A DNA stretch of 64,000 nt from Coffea arabica. Taxonomy: Eukaryota > Streptophyta > Magnoliopsida > Gentianales > Rubiaceae. A model generated the notes under the pieces. That model was not told where the DNA came from and made no database searches. It was given only the letters and a program-made list of their open reading frames with translations. Numbering within the stretch: position 1 is the first letter of the stretch; the number at the start of each line of letters is the position of its first letter. The DNA lies in the NCBI RefSeq assembly GCF_036785885.1, contig NC_092320.1, forward strand, positions 10,541,557 to 10,605,556, given 5' to 3'. The translations under genes were made by a program, and so were the position numbers. Below, piece by piece: positions 48,405 to 58,366 of this stretch.

Positions 48405-49480
48405 TGTTGGGTTGGGTCATGTCAAACCCCAGCTCCATCATTTTATTCGACCGATGTATTTTCCCTTCCTCGGGTACCAAAAGGGTTGGCACATGAAGGT
48501 TTAGACCCAAAAGAGCCGTGTCTATTAAACCCAATCAACTCTTTAACTCTAATATCTCTTCTGATTTCAGACGTGCATGTTCATCTGGAATCTTCCGTCA
48601 TGTTAGGAATTTATTATGGAGCTCGTGAATGCCTCCGCCTGCTCGGACTCTATTAGTCCGTCACACTTTGTCGACAACAAATACCTCATTTCGAATATTT
48701 TTAGACAAGATGATCGACAAGATTGCTCTGAAGAGGCGTTCCACCTCGTCTACCTCTGACGAGGTGATTGTTGAGCGGCCAGGGTTAGTCTACAGCGCAA
48801 GCTCACCTGCCAAAAATATGAAAATGACCGGGGTCTTATCTCCCAATCTCACTCTATGGCAATGGATTCAGTCATAAATCTAATCAGTAGGGCAGTGGAT
48901 GGTCATATCAATTTGTCAATCACTAGCCATCTCTACCGTCGAGATGTGAGGTGTTGGGTGGTCCATACGCATATCCGAGGTGAAGGCAAAGTTGATCCGA
49001 TTGGTCAAGACAATCCTTCACCTTCGGGCGGCGAAGACGAGGTCTCTCGGGGTAAATGAGTTTAAATAGTCATCTCGGTTATGACAAGTCGAGTCGGTAC
49101 CACAACCTTTTTACCCAAGACTACCAACATCTCGGCTATTTGTGGCGTGAGTTGTAACTGATGGAATGATTTGACTACTAGCCACCCTACTGCTCAAACT
49201 TACATTTGATAACGCTGCCCTAAACTGCTTCATGATGTTAGGCAGGGGATAGACCTTATCATTCCATCCCTGGGCACAACTACTACAAATACTAATATAA
49301 TACTCCTACATAAGGTATGCAATTTAATCCACACATTCAACTCCTGAACTATAACTAAATTAAGCATCAAAGTGAGATTGGGCGACAAGACCCTGTCTTC
49401 TTAGTGTTTGGTAGGTAAGCTCGTGTGCTTGTGACTCGGTTCGTTCGACCAGAATTCACCTTGTTAGAGTTATAATTGCA
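48405..49480. mobile_element. Possible solo LTR or retrotransposon remnant
   Basis: A GC-richer island with no gene. The stretch ATTAAGCATCAAAGTGAGAT followed by a GACAAGACCCTGTC-type phrase at about 49361-49400 resembles the R/U5 region of many plant LTRs (the usual form is close to TTAAGCATCGGAGTG). Neither LTR end nor a duplication was found, so this is tentative. The small frames at 48629 and 48856 are unrecognised. Confidence 0.3.
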
Positions 49481-50080
49481 AAATAAATTAGAAGAACATT
49501 CATGAAAACTTGTAACAATTGAAAAAGATTTGCGTACCAAAAGACAAGTCCCGGCTAGAGATGCATTTTGAATAGTAGTAGTTAGTGAACAATCAACAAT
49601 ATCCTTTCTTCTACCAATTAGAGAGAATACCTTAAGAGAATTAAATCAAAACACTTCCAAATCAAAAGTGCCAAACTACAACAGCTAATTGACGAGTTGG
49701 GGAAAAAAGAAAAGAAAAGAAAAGAAAAAGACTTGCTCTATAACATATTACTAGTAAGATTTTATGACAGGCCAAGTAATTCAAAAGAATGCTCAAAAAC
49801 ATCTTGATTTAGTCGCTAATATTGAAATTCTAAAAAATAGAAATTTTTTAAAATTCGGCTTGTATTATGGATACTAATAGAAACTTAACTATTATGGCAA
49901 GAAAAGATTTGATTCAGCAAAAGAAGAAGAGGCAAAAATTCAAAAAGAATCTATGTAAAAACCATTATACACCAATTAAACACGTCATTTAGAATTTTGT
50001 CCCAGAGAATTCTCCCAGGACCTCTTTCAGAAATTTCATTTCATCTCTTCGCTTCTTAAATTATCTGTTCAAAAAAAAAA

Positions 50081-50097
50081 GGGATAATTTCAGAAAC
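50081..50097. mobile_element. Left 17 bases of the outer inverted-repeat DNA element
   Basis: GGGATAATTTCAGAAAC, cut from the rest of its element by the LTR retrotransposon; the body resumes at 62554. The last five bases (GAAAC) form the retrotransposon's target duplication. Flanked on the left by a run of ten A. Confidence 0.9.
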
Positions 50098-50864
50098 TGA
50101 CAGGTGCCGAACCTGTGCAATAATAATTACAAAAAAGTCCTAATTACCACCACAAATAATTATAGAATAAATCCAAGTACTGGAGCAGGGACCCTAGGTG
50201 TGCAATGGGTTACTTGATTCACCCTATTCCCGAAGATTTTGCTTGATCCGATATACCAAATTAGTCTATAAGAATATTACTTTTGTGTACAATGGCAAGT
50301 AGGGTCGATTCCACAGGAAGCGGGTAGGAAATTATTTCTTTCCAAATTAGTAGAATGGAATTGGGGGATTTTCAATAGGAGACAAACAAATAAAATAAAA
50401 ATAAGAATAAAAATAAAGCAAACTAAATTCAAAACCAACTCACAAAGCACAATTCACTAAAAATAGCAATTAATAAGATTCCACCCAAAGGATCAACTGC
50501 TCAGGCACGGTCCAATTAAATGATCATCGATGCAAAGATATTTCACCCATTCATCACTAGGTTGGTTATAGTTATCAATAAGCTCTGACAACCAATTCTT
50601 TCTTACCTTTTCGACAGTCAAGGTACAACCATTGACTGCTTCCCTAACCAGATAACAACCCTAGGTACGACCGTAGGAATTTAATTACCCAATTGCATTA
50701 AATCTAGAAGAACCCAACCCTAACCAATAAACACGCTAAGAGGGTTTATTTAAGCTAGATCTTGCGTTTTCCCATCATAAAACCAATTATGGTGGTTGCC
50801 ACGAGGTGTTAACTAAATGAACAATTACTGATTTTATTTAATTAACGTGGCAGTAGACTATTAA
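50098..50864 (-). repeat. 3' LTR, distal part (interrupted)
   Basis: Matches 60965-61731 base for base in length (767 bp), with about 18 substitutions counted by eye, mostly transitions. Confidence 0.92.
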
Positions 50865-51174
50865 TGTAGACACCAAATTTTTGGTGTAATTTCATTTACT
50901 GTTTATTTTTAGTTTTTTATTTATCGTGTTAGTTTTATTCGATTGTTAGTTTTTAGTTTTTAGTTTTTAGTTTCTAGTTTTATTTTTATCTTTATTTTTA
51001 AGTTTTAGCATAGAATTTCTTGAAAAAGAGAAAAAAAAAGAAAAATCATAAAAAAGGAAAAAAAGGAAAAAGAAAAATAGCAATTTTGTTTTATTTGGCT
51101 TTATTTATTTTTAGTCATTTCTACTTTATTTATCTTTTATTTTATTTTCGTTTGGTTCATTTAGAAAAAAAAAA

Positions 51175-51420
51175 GGGAAAAATGAAAATGGAAAATGAAA
51201 AATGAAAATTGCACATTGTTGTTTCTAATGTTAATTAATTTGTTTTGTTATTTATTTTCACTATTTTCAATTTTGTTTAATTAAGTTATAAAAAAGGGGA
51301 AAAATGAAAATGGAAAATGAAAAATGAAAAATGAAAATTGCACATTGTTGTTTCTAATGTTAATTAATTTGTTTTGTTATTTATTTTCACTATTTTCAAT
51401 TTTGTTTAATTAAGTTAAAA
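51175..51420. repeat. Tandem duplication of about 121-125 bp in the nested LTR
   Basis: Two adjacent copies of a unit that runs from GGGAAAAATGAAAATGGAAA through TTGCACATTGTTGTTTC to TTGTTTAATTAAGTTA; they differ by one extra AAAATGA step. Confidence 0.9.
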
Positions 51421-51539
51421 AAAAAAAAGAGTCACGCATGTCAAAAGCTGCGTGTTGCCGCAGCTTGCAAAGAAGGATTTGGCAGCCCTTTGGCTGTAAT
51501 TTCAGAGGAAGTGGCTGGGGGTTTTAGGGTTGAATGTCC

Positions 51540-51550
51540 CATATAAATAG
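51540..51550 (+). promoter_or_regulatory. TATA box of the nested LTR
   Basis: CATATAAATAG precedes the purine-rich presumed R/leader region and is the best core-promoter candidate in the insert. If correct, that element lies on the plus strand, opposite to its host. Confidence 0.45.
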
Positions 51551-54500
51551 AAAAAGAAAGAGAGCCGCAACAAGGGAGTTTTGGGGAGAGGAGCTACGGC
51601 TGAAAAAAGAAAAAACAAAGGCCAGAGGGCAAAAGAAAAGAGGGGGTCTTCGGCAAAGGAGAGATTTAGAAACGAGAGGCAGAGGCTAGAGGAACCGGAA
51701 AAAATCTGAAGAGCGACGGGGAGGAAACAGAAAGAAATCGAAAAAAAGGAAAACAACAAGGAATCTAGGAGACTAAAACAGAAACGGTCGGAGAGCTTGA
51801 GGAAAAGGGGGGCTTCGGGAAAAATGAAAGAAAGATTCGGCTGGGCTAGGAGCCACAGACAGACAGAACGAAAAAGAAAAACAGAGGCAGGGCTTCATCT
51901 TGAGGATGGAGAAACAACAAAACAAAGGAGCAAAAACAGAGCAGAAGGAAGGCAGAGGGAAAAGCTTCGGCAGGCAGCAATGAAAGAGGAAAAGAGAGGG
52001 TGGATGGCTTCGGCCAAGCAAGGAAAAAACAGCGGAGGGTGAGGTTTGAGAAAACAACGACAAACAGAAGAAGAGGGACAAAAAAAAAAAGAGGAAAAGA
52101 AACAGAGAGAGAGACAGAAGCAAGAAAGGGGAGGTTGGGCTGAATGAAAAAATAATGGAAAAGACAGAGGGCAAAGGGAGTAAGAATGGAATTATCAGGC
52201 AAGAAAAAGGGAGCGGAAAAAACCAGAAACAGAGGGCGGCGACAGGAGCTTGAAAGAGAAGGGAGGGGGCTTCAGCTTCAAGAATCCGAAAGGAAAACAA
52301 ACAGAGAAAAGAAAACAGAGGAAATGAAAGATGAGGAGCCATAAGAACAAAGGCCGCGGCTGCAAACGGAAACAGAGGAAGAAAGCTTCGGCAAGGTGAA
52401 GGGTGCATTCGGAAAGCTGGAACCGTCGGCGCAGGAAGCCGCCATCACCTCCCCTGAATCCACCATCGCCTGCGGATCACGGTTGGCCGTGACTTCGTTG
52501 GGGTAGGGAATTGCTGAAATTGTTACGCCTATGTATTGTTTGATGAAATGCTCAAACTAAAGTCTTGAGCCAAAAGAAAAGAGCTTATGCAAGAGGAATT
52601 CTAGCCATATTCTGTGCATTCCATTAATTACGGGAAGAAGGAAAATTTTCAGCTTTGCATGTCCTTTAGTTAACAAAATTCTCGAGCTTCTCCAGTTTTT
52701 CAGCCTCGCAGTCACGCCCCATTTGTAAATCCAGAGCTGGGATTATGTCAAGTTTTGGGTTTTGGCCGATGAAAATCTAAAAGATTCGTTTTGTACATCA
52801 TTCGAAGGTTAGATTGGGTTTATGGTAGGGTCAATTTTTTTTGTTCAATTCCTGGAATGCCTACCGATCATGAATTCTAAAATGTAGCATGCTTTCAAAT
52901 GGGCTGCCCGTTCTTGTTTTAAAGCTCCCTGTACAGACATTAGAAGTTGTGGATGGTTTTCCTAGCATCTTGTTGTTTTCATGGTTTGGGTCTTAGGATG
53001 TTTTCATTGAAAGTTTGGTTTGACGTTTTTGGCAAATATTAATGATTCTTTGCTGCCTTGTCTATTTAGTTGTTGTGATTGGATGATGTTATTTGTTTGG
53101 GTTGAAGCTTTTTGTTGATTTTAGATTGATGAACTAGGGAGTTTTGCTTGGGTTTTGCATTTAATCTACCTGATAGAATAAGGAAGAGGGTTGCAGCCGA
53201 AAGTTTTGCAGCAAATTTCATTTTTTTGTTGAATGTTTTGGATTGTTCGAAAAGTTGATTTGCTTGTTGCTGGAAGTGTTTAATATTTGAGCCATAATTG
53301 GTTTGCATACTATTACATTAGACGTCATGAAGTTATGTCACAAGCTTTGCTAGATTGCAGATGGTCTAATAGCAAGTTGGCCAGTCCTTTGGCATGAAAG
53401 TTTCTTAAGAACTTGCGCAATTTCCTTCCAAATCCTGCTTGTTTGGATGTGGTGTATGCGTGTGTTATTCCTTAATTTAAGTTTTGAAGTCTAAATGAAA
53501 AGTTTTGATCAAAGTTTGTCTGGAATCCTCATTTGAAATGAGAGTGCAGCAGCGGTGTGTTTGTTTGTGATTGCAGAAGCATAAGCCTTGTAACTTTGCG
53601 CACACTTGCATAAAACTTTTGAAAATTGCACTTTGGCCCCCAAGTCCCCCTTGTTCTGATATGACCCGAAAAATTGGGAAAAGTGCGTTTGTTTCTCCTT
53701 TTTAGATTTTAATCACCTTTTAATATGCATGAGTAGTTTTCTAACTGGATTAATTCTTATTTTTTAGGACATATTTGTGGCTTAATAATTTTTGTTGCTT
53801 TTATCATGTTGGGTATTGGGGAAACAAAGGATTTGGGTTAAGAAGTTGTTTTTGCTTGGGTTTAAGGGAGCGGGTTTAGATCATCATTTGTGGGTTTTGG
53901 TTTGGGCTAGAGGGTCAAGGCCCATCGGTCTGGTTGGCTATTTTTGGGCCAAAATAATATGCTAGCCCACTTGTTTTTTCCTTGGACTTTTGATTGGGCC
54001 AAGTGATTTTAGCAAAAACATATAATAACATGGCCCATTCCCTTGTGTTTTGGGTTTCAGTTGGGCTAGGGAAGTTTGAGCCCAAACAAATAAAGTAAAG
54101 GGCCCAATGGCCTGTTAAGTCAAGAAGCCTGATGACGAAATTTCATTCCAGTCCCCTAGCTTTCGGATATTTTCACTATGGCCCTACAAACTTTCAATTT
54201 CATTCAATTGGGTCCTTATTTTAATTGCAAATGAGTCCTTGAACTTTATTTTTCTTTAATCTTGGCCCCAAAATTTTGTCAATCTTTGCAATCAAGTCCT
54301 TTCTTCTCTTAACTTCTTAAACGTGGGTTGTTGACACGATTCAATTGATTCAAATTCATGTTTATTTTTTATCCTTTGTGATTATTTGCCAAATAAATTG
54401 GTACATTGACCCTTTTATTATTTTGGAGGGTACATTAGTAACTTCACTACGTTAGAGCTTCAACTCAAGAGAGGTATAACTTCTTTTATCTTTCTTGTCT

Positions 54501-55973
54501 CTCCTATGTGAACTAATGTGCTACGTGAGAAATACATGTCTACTTTGCTTTCCTAGTTTTTCTTTAATTTCTTTTATTTATGTCATTTACTTTTGTTTTT
54601 TATTTAAGTTATTCTTTATGGGGTATGTGTACACCTCTTGGCTTGTAATAGTTAGCGATTTAATTATTTTATTCCTTTTCCCCCTTTTAGATTGTAGTAG
54701 GGTCTCCCTAATGTAATAGATAGGGTTTGGATGAGCGTTCAATGAAGACCTATCGAAGTCATGTGCCTAGCTAGCAAATGTAATAGTTAGGGTTTTAATT
54801 GTCTTATGTGTCTTGCATGCTTAGTTACTACGTGTTAATTTGCTTTGTTAGGGCCTTGCATCTAGTCGAGCATGCTAAATGTTATGTGCTATGTGTTTAT
54901 AAGTGTTTGGCATGTCTACTCGCTTTCCATAGCCTGAATGAATGTGATGGATGAATGTACGTTTCCACTAGTCCAACGCTAGTCGGAATTCATAGAATGG
55001 GCTAGTCCAACGCTAGACCCTTAGGGATTTCCCCTCGTTAGTACATGTTTGCATGTTCATTACATGTCATGCATTCTTTTTAGTTTTATCATTTTGCATG
55101 CCCCTCGAACTCCTTTTCCTTCCATTTTAGGATTTTTGCATTTCATGCTAGTTATAGGGTTCATTTGCTTGAGAGTCCCCTTAAATATGGGATATAGTCG
55201 AGTGTGGCTTTTTCTAAGCCTTAGCACGGTTGTATTCCCTCTATAAAATGGCAAATTGAGTCACGATTTAGGTCTTCCCGTACCCAATATGCATGAATTC
55301 CCTAGGCTCATGCATTTTTAACTCCACTCTACCATTTTATACCCTCATCACACTTTCATTTTCCTCTCATTTTGCACACGTGCACCTTTATATTTCTTCA
55401 CTTGCACACGAACACTTCTATCATCACTTGTACACATGCACTTCATATTATCATTTCACATACCGTACCTTGCCCACTCACGTGCACATTTTCATATTTA
55501 TTGTCTTTTATTACTTTTTCAAACTCAGGTCCTCACATTACATACATGCATTCCATTCATTTGCATCCCACTCGCATTATTCGTGACTTCTTCAAAGGCT
55601 CGTTATTGGGCTTCACAATTAATGTGATTGGCACCACTCAACCTTTGAAGAGAAATTTCCCCAATACCCCTAGGTCTAGGGTTTGCATTCATGTAATACA
55701 TCCAAATGTAATAAATTCTTTGGTTAAAACAAGAAAATCTTTGATTAAATCAACGCAACTAGCCTTGGCTAGGTCGAAGGGGTGCCTTGGATTTTTATCC
55801 TTGCCTTCCCCTTCGTCAAATGTGACTCCCGAACCTTTTTCGTTGGTTTATGTGGACTAGGAGTCGTTTAAAAGGGGTTTCTTACTATTTTTTCCTATTT
55901 TTTCTAAAAATTCATTTTTTTTAGGTGACTTGGTACACCTTAACTCATTACCAAGTGGAAAAGAAAACGTGTA

Positions 55974-56367
55974 TGACAGATCTCGGAAAAGAAAACTAAA
56001 GCTAAGGTATTGATGCCTCTGAATCTCCATTTTTATTCTTTATATAGCCGCCGTCAGGAGCTTCTCAAACGTGACCCAATTGATTGAAAACAAAAGCAAA
56101 GCTAGCCTTTTGGAGTTTTTATCCCATGCTTCTCGCGGTTCACGTGGACCGGAGTTCGGCTTTCGGTAATGTCTACCTTTTAAGGCGTGGCCACGCCCTG
56201 AAATGAGAAGTCTTCTGGAAATTCACCTCAAGATATCATTTTTAATGCTAACCACCTACAATTCACACAAATATCAAATATGAGTGAAAGTCTATTTCTT
56301 AGCACCATGAATAGCCAAAATTAGAACAAGATGACAATGCAAAATGTGCCAAATAACTGCTCTATCA
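55974..56367 (-). repeat. 3' LTR, proximal part (ends at TGATAGAGCAG on the minus strand)
   Basis: Equal in length (394 bp) to 62160-62553 with about a dozen substitutions. The G-rich tract lies directly outside it at 56368-56382. Confidence 0.92.
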
Positions 56368-58366
56368 AATCCCCCCACACTTAGACAATGCTTGCCCTCA
56401 AGCATTTCGGAGCTCAGAAGTGCAACCGAAAGAGCAAAGGTCATGCAATAAGCTATACTAACACAAGCACCTTTGATCCCTGACAGTGTCGCCAAAATGA
56501 AAACACAATGGACAGGTTGTAATTCAAAGAAAATATATGAATACTAGGAACGCTCAAATCAACATCACAGAATGGCATTACCATAGGCTTGCACATTTAT
56601 CATATCTCCACCACTCAAAAGTGAACTAAATACACAAATCAAATGGACTTTCATAAGGTTGTAATGGGTTTAGGTAAAATGCGGGATAAGAAGGTAAAAA
56701 TAGGGTGTAGTGTGTCAAGAGAATGTCCGATATCCACCACATAACCACAACGCTTCATCAGAGAAATTTCACGAGCAAGGCATTTTCATTTGCCATTTCC
56801 ACTGTGCAAGTGTCGAAACTTTTCCCCTTTTCTCTCCTTTTTTTTTTTTTTGAACAAGCGGCTCGCAAGGCATGGGCATGCCTTGTAGGCTGGGGTCTTC
56901 TGCTCACGATTTTTTTTTTAATGGAGCAGATGTCTTGCAAGGCGTGGGCACGCCTTGCAAGCTGGAGTCTTCTGCCCACCAGCTCACTGCCGACTTCTTC
57001 CTTTTTTGTTTTTTCTTTTTTAATCTCAGATGCACAGAGCACCATACAACTTCTATTCCAACAACACTTGCCACCTTAGATTCATTTGGCTTGCACAAAT
57101 AATGAAATTCAGACATCTCTTGACGACACAAGGTTAAACAAAAAAGTCTAAAAAGGTCATGAGTTATCAAACACGACTAATCAAACAATAGCGAAGGATA
57201 AAAGCTCAAATAGATTCACTACAGGGAGACAAGATGAAGGCATGGTTTGTAGAAAGTTAAAGAAGGTTAAATCCTAAATGCCCTTATCATTTCAAATGCA
57301 TCCAGTTCAAGAAAATGTGGTCTCGACATGTATAAAATAGCAAGTTCTAGAATGCCGCTACCATGTGTGATACCCACTCAATCAAACAAAAATAGAGCAA
57401 ACAAGAATAATGTGCTCATGCATGGCTCAAAAGCTCCCAAAAGTCACAAAAGTGGATCAAGTCCAGTATATCCAACATTCAACAATACTGTCAAGGCAAA
57501 ACGAAATGCATAGCTAGTATATCTAACCACATACCCATGCACCTTGATTGAGTTATTCATCATAGCAAAGAACTCAACTAACTACACTTTTTTCCTTTCT
57601 TTTTTTTTCTTCATTTTCCTCCTCTTTTTTTTCATTTTTTTTTGTGTTTCTCTTTTTTTTTTTGTTTTAAAAGCAAAGCAAAAGGAGATAATAATGGAAG
57701 TCATCCCCCCATACGTAATACCTACATTGTCCTCAATGTAGAAAAGATGAATGAAGTATAAGGAGAAAAGGAGAGAAACTTCCCTGACCACCGAGAGGGT
57801 GCAGTGAGACACTAAGGCGGAGAAAGGTGAGGTGGCTGGAATCCAATGTGAGCAAAGAAAACTGTCTGATGAGAGAGATAGTGACGGTGGGGAAGGCAGC
57901 GACGTGGGATGGATGGCGCGAGGAGGAGAGAGAGAGTTTCTAGCGGCGGTGGACAAATGGGAAACCTTGGACTAAGATAAAACAAAGAAAATTGAAAAGT
58001 AGAAGCTGAGACAGTGGAAATTGATAAGACCATACAAGACAAGAAAGGAGAAAAATAGAAAGTGGGATTAGAGAGAATTCTGGTCAATCTTTGACTGTCG
58101 TTGGCGCAAAGATTGGAAGGCGTGGCCACGCCTTGGAAGCTATAGTCTTCTGATCGTCAATTCTAAAGTTTCATTCCTTAGGCATGATCAACTAGAGTGG
58201 GCATGTCTAACTGCCAGCTTCCTGCCACAAAATAATAACCCACTAAATGACACTAACACTTAACAAAAATTTCAAAAATATAAGAAAATTAAAACAAAAG
58301 AAGCCTTGGGTTGCCTCCCAAGCAGCGCCTTTTTTTAATGTTTTTGGCTAGACATAGCACCACTCT
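56368..58366 (-). other. Non-coding interior of the gypsy element between gag-protease and 3' LTR
   Basis: This 2-kb stretch occupies the place where pol would be, but no frame carries RT or integrase motifs. It includes T runs and three copies of a GC palindrome (56866, 56938, 58117) next to GTCTTCTG words. Just after the gag-protease stop, CCTTGGGTTGCCTCCCAAGC (58304-58323) is a phrase I know from plant Ty3-type elements. Confidence 0.7.

Larger units (their letters stand above)
50865..55973. mobile_element. About 5.1-kb nested fragment of another long-LTR retrotransposon
   Basis: Begins TGTAGACACCAAATTTTTGG, a typical LTR start, has a TATA box (CATATAAATAG at about 51540) followed by a purine-rich leader (51550-52410), then several kilobases of T-rich non-coding DNA. 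Close to the right edge comes TTAGGTGACTTGGTACACC and ACCAAGTGG, which resembles the last part of long plant gypsy LTRs, but the terminal CA end is missing. It is best read as one truncated LTR. The long minus-strand frame at 51773-52408 (Phe/Leu/Ser-rich) is the complement of the purine tract and not a gene. Confidence 0.65.

Noticed and set aside
51773-52408. 211-codon Phe/Leu/Ser-rich minus-strand frame, membrane-protein-like
   Set aside because: Complement of the purine-rich leader of the nested LTR; no conserved motif and no splice partners.
55293-55860. Overlapping plus-strand frames (97, 162 and 63 codons), His/Ser/Thr-rich
   Set aside because: Inside the truncated LTR; three overlapping frames in a pyrimidine-rich region without any domain.
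57582-57956. 124-codon minus-strand frame ending in a Lys-rich run
   Set aside because: The Lys tail is the complement of T runs in the retrotransposon's non-coding interior; no RT or integrase motif.
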